Notes under the pieces: generated by a model | The model's input: only the letters and a program-made list of their open reading frames with translations | Database searches by the model: none | Told to the model about the DNA's origin: nothing | Position numbers and translations under genes: made by a program | Part shown: in pieces, positions 10,870 through 20,800 of the stretch | How positions within the stretch are numbered: position 1 is the stretch's first letter | Layout: every line of letters begins with the position of its first letter | From: Tetracentron sinense | Lineage: Eukaryota; Streptophyta; Magnoliopsida; Trochodendrales; Trochodendraceae | Reading direction: 5' to 3' | DNA: 64,000 nucleotides | NCBI GenBank assembly: GCA_015143295.1 | Contig: CM026568.1 | Coordinates: 19,412,607-19,476,606, forward strand

Positions 10870-11773
10870 GCTCTTTTCCCAGATTTGCCATAAATCTGTT
10901 AACCACACTGATTGCCTGTGAGATGTCTGGACGAGTGCACACCATCGCATACATCACGCTGCCAACTGCACTTGCATAAGGAACATGCGACATATACTCA
11001 CATTCTTCATCATTCTTTGGAGACTGATTAGCTGAGAGTCTGAAGTGAGTAGCTAATGGAGTACTCACTGGCTTCGAGTTCTCCATCCCAAATCTAGAAA
11101 TCACCTTCTCAAGGTACTTCCTCTGTGACAAACACAATCACCATTTCTTCCTCTCTATTTGAATCTCCATCCCAAGAATCTTCTTAGCCCCACCCAAATC
11201 TTTCATCTCAAACTCTCTACAGAGTTGAGATTTTAATTTGTTGATCTCCTTCATACTCTTAGCAACAATCAGCATGTCATCAACATACAAGAGTAAATAA
11301 ATTAATGACCAATCGGAAAGCTTCCTGAAATAAATACAATGGTCATACTCACTCCTGGTGTAGCTCTGTCCCAACATAAAAGTGTCAAATCTCTTGTACC
11401 ACTATCTTGGCGACTGTTTCAACTCGTACAAGAACTTCTTCAATTTGCATACTCTACTTTCCTTCCCGACAACCTTGAACCCCTCACGCTGACTCATGAA
11501 AATCTCCTCTTCCAAATCACCATGTAGAAATGCAGTCTGGACATCAAGCTGCTCCAGCTTTAGATCAAACTGTGCCACGATAACTAATAGAACACGGATT
11601 GAGGTATGTTTTACAACTGGTGAAAATACCTCATTGTAGTCCACACCTTCCCTTTGTGCATAGCCCTTGGCTACCAACCGTGCCTTGAATCTTACATCAC
11701 TTGATCCCAGAGACCCTTTCTTTATAGCATAAACCCACTTGCACCCAATTGCACGCTTCTTTTTGGGCAACTC
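10870..11773 (-). pseudogene. Copia (Tork) reverse transcriptase, cut by the chromovirus
   Basis: RVT_2-type reverse transcriptase: KWVYAIKKGS, FKARLVAKGYAQREGVDYNE, LDVQTAFLHGDLEEEIFM, VCKLKKFLYELKQSPR, LLYVDDMLIVAK (the YVDD catalytic box) and YASAVGSVMYAMVCTRPDIS. Stops at 11402-11404 (Gln to TAG) and 11138-11140 (probably Arg CGA to TGA) interrupt it. Translation is cut at 10869 within NLGKEHW, at the CCAAT target site, and resumes at 566. Confidence 0.9.
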
Positions 11774-11988
11774 AACAAGTTCCCAGTCTAGTTCTTATGA
11801 AGAGAGTTCATCTCCTCATCCATGGTCTTCTTCCATTCCTTGGAATGATCATTATTCACTGCCTCCTAGAATGTATCCGGCTCATCTCATTCGATAGTAA
11901 GCACATAGGCTACTAGATTTTTGAACCCATATCGAACCGGTGCCTTAAGTGTCCTTTTGGTTCTGCCACTTGCTAAGGACTATTTCTG

Positions 11989-12838
11989 CTATTGTTGTTG
12001 TTGCTGTTGTTCAGAATCTCCCTCACCTGGAGCATTCTCTTCATCAACCTCCATTGATGGTTCTGGAGAGTCTATCTCCATCTGAACTGAATCACTCATA
12101 CTCTCCTCCTGTACTGCCTTCTGCTTGCTAGAAGTTTGCATATTAGATTCATCAAAGGTAACATCCCTGCTAACTACAAATTTATGCAATTTTGGACACC
12201 ATAATCTGTACCCCTTAACTCCACTTGCATAACCTAGAAAAATCACCTTCTTAGCCCTTGGATCAATCTTACCTTCCCTGACATGGAAGTAAGCAGGACA
12301 TCCAAAAACTCTAAGTGACTTGTAATCAGCTGATTCACCTGACCATACCTCATGAGGAGTCTTGTACTCTATCGCTATAGATGATGATCTGTTCACAAGA
12401 AAACAAGCTGTGTTGACGGCCTTCGCCAAAAACTCTTTACCCAACCTGGCGTTGGATAACATATATCTTGTTCTCTCCAAGAGGGTACGATTCATCCTTT
12501 CTGTTATCCCATTCTACTGTAGTGTTTCCCTTACTGTAAAATGCTTGACAATTCCTTTATCTTCACAAAACCTCAAGAATGGTGTGTACTTGTACTCACC
12601 CCCATTATCGGTCCTTAACCGCTTAATCTTCTTTCCAGTCTGATTTTCAACCATTACCTTCCACTTCTTAAATGTATCGAATACTTCTTCCTTATTCTTC
12701 AAAGTATAAATCCATACCTTGCGCGAGAAGTCATCGATAAAGGAAACAAAATACCTAGATCCCCCTTTTGAGGCTACTTGAGAGGGACCCCATACATCCG
12801 AATGAATGTAATCCAGAGTGCCTTTTTTTGCGCTGAAT
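11989..12838 (-). pseudogene. Copia (Tork) integrase
   Basis: Contains the D,D-35-E core: first Asp near 12820 (LDYIHSDVWG), second in LRTDNGGEY near 12605, and the Glu region NGITERMNRTLLERTRYML, followed by GCPAYFHVR and KVIFLGYASGVKGYRLW. TAG at 12514-12516 replaces the Gln normally before NG, again a C-to-T change. The ORF ends in a polyglutamine run and a repeated GTT/GCT trinucleotide at 11990-12012. Integrase inserts the cDNA; this copy is inactive. Confidence 0.88.
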
Positions 12839-12840
12839 AG

Positions 12841-13383
12841 CTATACTGAACTTACCCTGCACTGCTTGCCAAATACACAATGCTCATAGAAATCCAACTT
12901 CTCGGTCTTCACTCCACCAAGCATGCCTCTCATACTCAATTCAGTCAATTCCTTTTCACTCATATGCCCCAATCGCATATGCCATAAATGTGTGGATACT
13001 GAATCACTGTCTCCTGAAATAGACACTGCTGCACTACCTGTTACTGTACTTTCTTTGAGAAAATATAGATTTCCTGACTTGTTACCCTTTATCACCACTA
13101 ATGCACCCCTGACTACCTTTATAACCACATCTTCCATTACAACTTTGCAACCATTGGAGTCTAAGGCACCTAAAGAAATTAGGTTCTTCTTCAAATCCGG
13201 AACATGCTTGACATCTGTCAAAACCTTTACAATACTATCATGCATCTTGATTTTAATTGTTCCTATCCCCACTGTTTTACAGGCCATATTGTTACCCATC
13301 AAAACAGTACCACCATTGATACCTGTATAGGTCGTAAACAAGTCCTTCATAGGACACATGTGGTAAGAACAACCTGAATCCAA
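12841..13383 (-). pseudogene. Copia (Tork) protease and GAG-pre-integrase region
   Basis: Starts right after the gag stop with LDSGCSYHMCP: the aspartic protease triad DSG is intact. It continues through VKHVPDLKKNLISLGALDS to the pre-integrase zinc region HLWHMRLGHMSEKEL and CVFGKQCRV. The frame ends at 12841 and integrase continues in another frame, so a small indel lies near 12840. It is part of the same polyprotein as the flanking gag and integrase. Confidence 0.88.
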
Positions 13384-13386
13384 AAT

Positions 13387-14259
13387 TCATTCATTTGAAG
13401 TATCCCTACCCCGAGATGTTACTGACAAAACATTGGCAGCATCATCTGATTCATTTTCTGCCACACCTGTTGTGTCAGAAGTTGTGCCCTTATTTCTATC
13501 ATCCTTATTTTTCAATTTCGGACAGTCAGTCTTGAAGTGCCCCTTCTTGTGGCAAAAGTAACATACCGAGTTTTTCCGACTCCTTGATTTAGATCTACCT
13601 CTTCCTTTACTAAATTTCTTATTTTTTGTCATTCCTCTGACAAATAGGCCATCTGCCTGAGAATCGTTATCAGGAGCCTTCTTCCTAAATTCATTGGAAA
13701 GAAGACTTGTTGTAGCGCCATCGTAATCGATGGTATCCTTTCCGTATAACAAAGTAGTAACTAAATGGTCATACGAATCGAGGAGAGAACACAAAAGTAA
13801 AATGAATTTATCTTCATCATCAATTTCTACATCTATATTTAGTAGTTCAGAGATAATTCTACTAAAATCATTAAGATGATCATGCATTGACGTACCTTCC
13901 TTCATCCGAAAAGTATACAATTGCTTCTTCAGATATAAGCGGTTGGTGAGAGACTTCGTCATATAGAGACTCTCAAGCTTTGACCAGATCAAAGCAGCAG
14001 ACTTCTCATACATCACATTGAACATAATCTCATTCCCTAAACACAACCAAATGATACTACATGATTGTAGATCGAACTCCTCCCAATCATCATTTGTCAT
14101 GTCTTCTGATTTACCCTTCACGCCTTTCAAGGCTTTATGTAAACCCTGTTAGATTAAAACATCCTTCACCTGGACTTGCCAAAGCCCAAAATTATTCTTC
14201 CCGTCAAATTTCTCCACCTCGAACTTCGCATTCGAAACCTTTGACAATTTTGGAGCCAT
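13387..14259 (-). pseudogene. Copia (Tork) gag, broken
   Basis: ATG at 14259, 22 bases past the primer site, beginning MAPKLSKVSNAKFEVEKFDG. The frame meets TAA at 14149-14151 where the family has Gln (LIQQGLHKAL becomes LI-stop-QGLHKAL). It then reads through the gag core (LWSKLESL/LTNRLYLKKQ-like) to a CCHC zinc knuckle, CYFCHKKGHFKTDC, near 13525-13566, and TGA at 13387-13389 where the family has Trp just before the protease DSG. Gag forms the particle and the knuckle packages RNA. Two stops mean no full Gag-Pol can be made. Confidence 0.88.
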
Positions 14260-14280
14260 CCCTTTTCTTGACAACCCAAA

Positions 14281-14292
14281 GCTCTGATACCA
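14281..14292 (-). promoter_or_regulatory. Primer-binding site, initiator tRNA-Met type
   Basis: The minus strand reads TGGTATCAGAGC, complementary to the 3' end of plant initiator methionine tRNA, three bases after the LTR end. It starts minus-strand cDNA synthesis. Confidence 0.9.
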
Positions 14293-14295
14293 GTT

Positions 14296-14751
14296 TGTTG
14301 CGGAAATAACCCCTGTGAATTTAGTGAGAACAAGAGATAACAAACCAAAGCAAGAAAAATAAATCACAAGAGGATGCAATCACACAAGACAAGATATACG
14401 TGGTTCTGCCTTAAGGCATATGTCCACGGGCGATGGTGATCGGAGCTTTTCACTATGAGAATCAACACGGAATACTTACAAGAGTTCTCTCACTCTCTAA
14501 TAGCCTCCCCTTTATAGATCTCTCACTCTTTCAAGCATAAACCAAGCATTACTAAACCCTAGGTATAAGGATCCTTTTATACCCCTAAGGTTAGAAACAC
14601 ACAATAGAAAAAACGGAAAAAATCGGAAAACTAATCACTGTCCACTGATCGATTGGTCGACAGTGGCCGATCGATCGTAGGTTGCACCGATCGATCGGCC
14701 AACTCTATGGCCGATCGATTGTCCCTTCTCAAAAATGAGCCATTTTCAACA
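14296..14751 (-). repeat. 5' LTR of the Tork-type Copia element
   Basis: 456 bp from TGTTGAAAATGG (minus strand, from 14751) to CCGCAACA (14296), three bases before the primer-binding site. A TATA-like CTATAAAGG lies near 14510 on the minus strand, and the AACCACGTATATC motif common in this type of Copia LTR lies near 14398-14408. Positions 14645-14722 hold a dense GATCGATYGG cluster. The partner LTR is outside the window, so the outer border rests on TG/CA termini. A possible target copy, TATAA, is at 14752-14756. Confidence 0.75.
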
Positions 14752-14795
14752 TATAAGATGGCAATAAATGACATTAAATTATCAGACACATATAC

Positions 14796-14837
14796 CTTTC
14801 TTTGAAGATCCGAAAGCTGATCAAGCATAAATTGGGT
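14796..14837 (-). CDS. SEP: SEP-like gene exon 5: K domain, [14 protein letters not shown]
   Basis: 42 bp, 14 codons, phase 0 on both sides. The acceptor is gatttgcag and the donor AAG/gtatat. The donor is followed after only 39 bp of intron by the target-site copy of a Copia element, so the next exon is displaced by more than 14.8 kb. Confidence 0.95.
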
Positions 14838-17800
14838 CTGCAAATCATTTTGAAATCTCAGAGTCAGTAAGATATTAACTTATCTCTTAACTCAAGATAA
14901 TTGAGAAACCATCTTGAAAAATCTATCAGAACCTTCAAACTTGATGGAGAATAATATCATAGCAATGGGATCGTGACTCATCATTTACATGAATAAAAGA
15001 GCTAATTTTTAATTTTTCATAATCTTTCTGATTCAGATTGTCACAAGAGGCTGTGAAACCTTGATATACTTTGAAGTTGCATAAATTAAAACTCTAGTTT
15101 CGGTTTGGATTGTATTTCCCATGGAGCATCACTCATGAAGCATGTTTTGGTGCAGGGTTCTTTGAGTCCTAGCCATGTCCATGGTCAAGCCTGCACTGAG
15201 TTGAGGGCAAAGGTTTACCAGAGTTGATGTTGAACAGGCGAAAACAGAGCTAAGCATACAAAGATTTACATTGGGCCCATTCCTTAACCCACTGCAAGCC
15301 AAACAAGGGTGATGCTCTTATATCTAGTTAGGTTGACCTTGAATAGGAAAGGTGTAACATCTTCAATTCACCAAATCATAGTGGCTGAATTTAAACCCTA
15401 TGTACAGTTTCACTATAACACAGTATCCAATTAGTCATGTTGAACTAAGCTAGCGTTCTCTACGAACACAGCTGTAACTTCTGTACTTACTTAGTACAGT
15501 GTAATTAACTAATAACTCATCAAGAAATTCTCAAACCACAAAATAAAAGTAATAGTATTCTTGTTACTCTTTTCCAGTATAGAAAATGTACAAAAGACAC
15601 ATTAGTGGAGAACAGAGAAATTCTCCTTTCATTTTTTTGGGGGTGGGCAAGCCTAGTGGTTGTGGGTTAACAGGTAAATAGTGAGGACAGTATTCAATCC
15701 CAGGCTGTTGTTTCACCACCCAATCTTACCAACATAGCAAGATGGCATTCCCAAAGAGATTATTTGAAGACATCATGCAATACTACAGCAAGAAGATATG
15801 CCTCTTAAAGACTTAATGGATTAACAGTCAACCCTCCCCCCTCACAGACATGTGCGGACACACATATTTACGCTGTGTGTCACTGAAGCAGGGTAGCAGC
15901 AGCTATCTAATTATAATTCTTTCAGCCTTACAGGTACCACCAGCTAAAATACCTTCCACAGTGAGAACAAACTCAGAACTCCATTCAGTTCCAACAATTT
16001 TCAAAATTTCCAGTTTGAAAGACACCAAACATGAAACTGTAAAAAATTAACTTATAGAATGAACAATAATAATACTTGATAAGCTTAATATTATCTTCAA
16101 AAGATATCTTTTAGTAATCGTTAGAACTTAGATGATAGTTAATGCAATTAAAAGATATATATTTTATACGCCCACGAAACAAAATTTGAATCACCTTTGT
16201 CGACCGGATTTTCTTCAAGGACATCTCTAGTTGATCCTCAAGCTGCTCAAGCTCCTTTGTATTTAACGGGCCCAAGTCTTCACCAAGAAGGTTTCTACAG
16301 TATCCAGGATTAACTACTTCATGAGTAAAGTTTACTTGTTGCATTGATAGATTGGTTATATAGCATAAATATAGTCAGATGAATTGTATGCTAGAATAAA
16401 CAAGTAACTTGTTCAATTAACAAATGTAAAAACAGCATCTAGTATGAGAAATATTTAGTATGCTAGTCAGTGAGGTAGACTACCTCTGAGATCGTTGTAA
16501 GACCTCAACTCTTGCTTTTAGCTTCAAATATTCCTGGTAGCTGCTCTGCTTGAGAACACCACAACAATTGAATTTAAGTTACTGAATCAGGGCAGATATG
16601 TCACTGAAATTTCTAACAGACCAACTACAGGCAGCCAAAAAAAGAGTGGCAATGGCTGCAATATACAGAAACTTTGAATGAAGGGGCATTTATTGGTCAC
16701 ATTTTCACAGTCAAAAAACTAGGGATATGCATGCCATAATAATCCTTATACCATGCTTAGTTACATTATCACCTTATTGATGGTTAAAGATACTTCAAAA
16801 TTACCACAATCAAGATTCCAGAGTCAGCTACCTGTGTCTCCCTGGCTGGCTGGTTGGCTTCCAGGGCACCATAACTGCACTTTTGGTACCTTTCAAGTGT
16901 CTTTAGCATGCTGAAACAAATGCATAAAGGAAAAAAACAGTGAGGCATATTACATATATCTATTATCACATAAGCAGAAATATTTATCAATCTCCTAATT
17001 TTACACAAGCTCTCATATTTGAATGTCCTAACTTTATAGTTTATAGAAGCTGAAAATCTTGTAGGTGAACCAAAAGTATCTTGGCTTGGTAAAGACACGA
17101 TATGATGTAGCCATATAATGGGCGTAACTCTTGTATTCTGAGTGTGTTCTTTCTTTTCCCTATATTTCTTTTTCATGTGTATTTTCACCTAGCAGATTGT
17201 AGGATTAAGCATGATATATAACAAAGTTCTCTGATTTTTTCAAAAGTCCCGAATAATATACGACTTTTTCGTCGAATGATAAAATCCTGAACTATTCACG
17301 TCATTTTGAAAAAAATCACATTATTTTCAAAAAGTTGCGAATTTCACGAATCAAACATAAACTATTCATACTTTTTTTAAAAAAAGTGCCGAATAAATAT
17401 CTAATATATAAAATACATGTGTTTAGAATTAATAATCTTATTTAATATCTTTTCATATATTGCCTGATTTTTTATTGATTTATTTTTGAAAATTTCCATT
17501 TTTGTAATTTTTTTCAAAATTTTTCTTAGACGAACTCCGACTTGGTAACTATGGTTGGTATCATATTACTTTCTCTTTATAATTAGTAAAAAATCATTGT
17601 TTCTGTTTTTTCCTTAAGTTTTCCCAACTTGGCCAAATTTTTTAGAACTAGACTCCTGCCAAATTATTTCCGAACCCCGAATTTGTTACTACAGGATTAA
17701 GTATAAAAGCATGCTAGTCGTGTAAGGAAGTTTTACCCCTGGCCATATCAATAAACTTAGGTTAGCTGTTTCTTTTTAATTTTTAATTTTATTTTCTAGG

Positions 17801-20800
17801 GTTGATCCATTTAACTATTAACTATTAAAAAACTGCAAAATAATAAATGAAAGGAGATAAACTTATATGATTTATTAATATGACCATACTGAGGGACAAA
17901 ACCTCTGTACAAGACACTTTTTCAAGTTAAATCCGAAGCCGACGTACCTAAAAGGCTAATACCCTTATTTAGAATAGTACTTCTATTCCTTAAAAGAAAA
18001 CCCATATCCCTCAAAACTCTTATGAGAATATGCTGAAATCCCAATATGACCAATCCAAATCCTTACTAAAATGTATTCTTAACTTATTCGATTAGTAACA
18101 TTCCACATTTCTTGAAAGCACATTGTCCTTAGAGTTTTGAATGTTTGAGACACTCCGATAATCATAAATTTTGGATTTTTGCATAGGACCACAGATGCCA
18201 TCTAGATAAAGGTGAACAATTCAAGGGATTCTTCTTCCTCCTAAGAACCTCCATTAATATGTCCGTTGAAGCTACTACCTTCAACCTCGAGAAAGGGATC
18301 TAATACCAAATGTAACAAACCTATAAAATTAAAAATTAAAAAGAGACGGCTAATCTAATTCAAAGCGTCCAAGTGAAGCCTAGGCGATATGAGATTCTTT
18401 AAGCTAGGCAATGCCTAGGCAACTAAAATTTAATTTTTTATTTACATTATAGAAGATTTAATGAGTGTTCACCTATATTATGGTCAAGGCGATAAGGATC
18501 TTGGCTAGGTGACACGGTGGCCTAGGCATATCCTAGGTGACATTTTGACTATGCTGATCCCACCAAATCTAATAAGACAAGACCAAATCCTAATTTCACC
18601 TAATCAAATTCTTCACTAAACACAAATTAAAAACCTAAATTATCAATTTCTAGATAAGATTGTAACATAAGGTAAGCATTAAGAAAATGCTTATAGGTTT
18701 GGGTTGCATTTGTGGACTGTGGAGCCTGATTACAGGTAAATTATCCACTTATGGAATTCTTATATAAAGGAATCATGATATGACTAGATTTCTCTTAAGT
18801 GAGATATAATCTTAAGGTTGTGATTGTTCATGGGTTAGAGAATTTGTACAACAATTATTTCTACTTCCGTTAGGGTAATGTGTACAAATTGAAATAGGAA
18901 TTTTATGTTAAAAAGAATAAAAAAGGGGTTTCTTGAGGTTTATGAAGAAACACTGCAAGACAATTGGTAGATTGTTCTAATTGTTGTCTTTATCATTATT
19001 GGTTACAATATTGAACACTGATTTCTCTACGAATGTAGAACATGATAGAGAATAGAGTAGGATAATAAAGTGTGATGAGATACACTGTATCTTATCACAT
19101 GGTGATTTGAATTTGAATTAATTAGATTAGGTAAAATTAGATTTGATTTGATTTGATGAGGTTTCCTTCTAATAGGCATATTGAATTATCTATTTAAACC
19201 CTCTTTGATCCTTGTAAACAATTCAAGTTTATCAATAATATTGAATTTTTATATGATATCAAGGATGGACGTCACAGACTGGCAGTGACCACCAAGCATG
19301 GTTGGATGCTCTAATTATTTATCAACAAATCTCAAAGATTAAGGTAGATCAAGGGTTAACATTTGTAACCAATTGCATACCCCTTTTCCAAAGGACCATT
19401 CAATTGCGGGAGGGTGAAGAGAATAGAGTGGGATAATAAAGTGTGATGAGATACAGAATATCTTATCAAAAGGTGATTTGAATTTAAATTAATCAGATTA
19501 GGTAAAATTAGATTTGATTCGATTTGACTGAGGTTTCCGTCTATAATAGGAATATTAAATTATCTATTTAAACCCTCTTTGGTCCTTACAAACCATTAAA
19601 GTCTATCAATAATATTGAGTTTCTATAGACCATATCGGGTGAACCACGTAAATCCATCTTTATTAATTTATTATTTTCTTGGAAGTAATTGGATTGGTAC
19701 TTGCTTTATTTTTTTTGGAGCTTGAAAATTTAATCTAGTCTCTGTGAGTTATCTAGAGAATGGGTGGTAAAGATTCAATATTGGCTCTTTAGCCAAGGGT
19801 TAGGATTTAAGGTAAGATTAGATGTTATGTGTATAAATTCTCTTGTGAGCAAATGTATGGAGAATACTTGAAAAGTTTAAAAATTAAGTATAGCTTTGAG
19901 TTTTTTCTTTATCACTCTCTTCTCTAATCTTGGCATTGACAAAACCATTACTTAAGTTGAATTGAAAGCTTGCAACTTGGCGTGTTCATTCTCGCTGCAC
20001 TACGTTATCACGTCGTGTCTGTGTTTTCTCATTCATCTTTTTGGGACATCGAAATGAAGGAGAATATTCTAACGTTTTAAGAAATAAGTCTTTGAGATAC
20101 TTTCTATGGAGTGCCAGTGTATGACATGTATGGTGATAAAGATGAACGTACAAAGCTACTACCATTGAACATACGTGAAAATTCATCAATCATTAGTTCT
20201 ACATGTTCCAACTACATAAGCAATGGCATAAAGGTTACTAATGAGGTATGTAGACAATGTGGAGATTGTGGTTGGATAGAATTCTTTCTTAAATGTATTT
20301 CTTGTAAGGTCAGTACTAGGCGTAGATACTACATGGACGTAAACCAATATATGGGTGACGACATCAAGTGGACATGTGAAAAATGTCACAATGAAGCTGT
20401 CAACATTGATGTCCACATGTTGGATTTGTCATCAAATGAAGATGAGCTTGAGGTGACAAGAAAATTCATGAAACGGGATTACATTTATGTGCCTCATCCT
20501 TTTGACACCCTTATCAAGCCAATTATACTCACATCCTGGATGATGGTTGAAGCTATCACAGTAAAGGAAGGATTTCACATTGATGACAATGAGAAAACCT
20601 TCCAAGGAAGTTCGGTTGTGAACTTTTTAAAAGAAGATTTTAGTAGTGGAGATGCAGATGACATGGCAGGTTACATCAAGAACTTCCATGCATGGGTTAG
20701 GAAGAAATTAGAAAAAAGTAACAAGAAGTACAAGAAAGTGGCCGACAAACATCAAAGTCATGTAAAGTTCAAAGAATGAGACTTGATTTGGATCAATCTT

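Larger units (their letters stand above)
10865..14751 (-). mobile_element. Tork-type Copia element, proximal part: LTR, gag, PR, integrase, RT
   Basis: Order on the minus strand: LTR 14751-14296, primer-binding site 14292-14281, gag, protease, integrase and RT, the Ty1/Copia order. The gag N-terminal motif (FDGKNNFGLWQ) and integrase and RT motifs place it in the Tork (Tnt1-like) lineage. It is interrupted at 10864/10865 by a chromovirus and resumes at 566. Several premature stops make it non-autonomous. It is inserted in intron 5 of the SEP-like gene, in gene orientation. Confidence 0.92.
1..14795 (-). other. Intron 5 of the SEP-like gene (partial), expanded by nested retroelements
   Basis: Starts at the exon 5 donor (14795) and continues past the left edge. 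All but the first 39 bp visible here is a Copia element carrying a chromovirus inside it. The Copia element is transcribed in the same direction as the gene. Confidence 0.85.

Noticed and set aside
15645..15720. Possible tRNA-derived SINE in intron 4
   Set aside because: Only loose A/B-box resemblance, with no tail and no target duplication.
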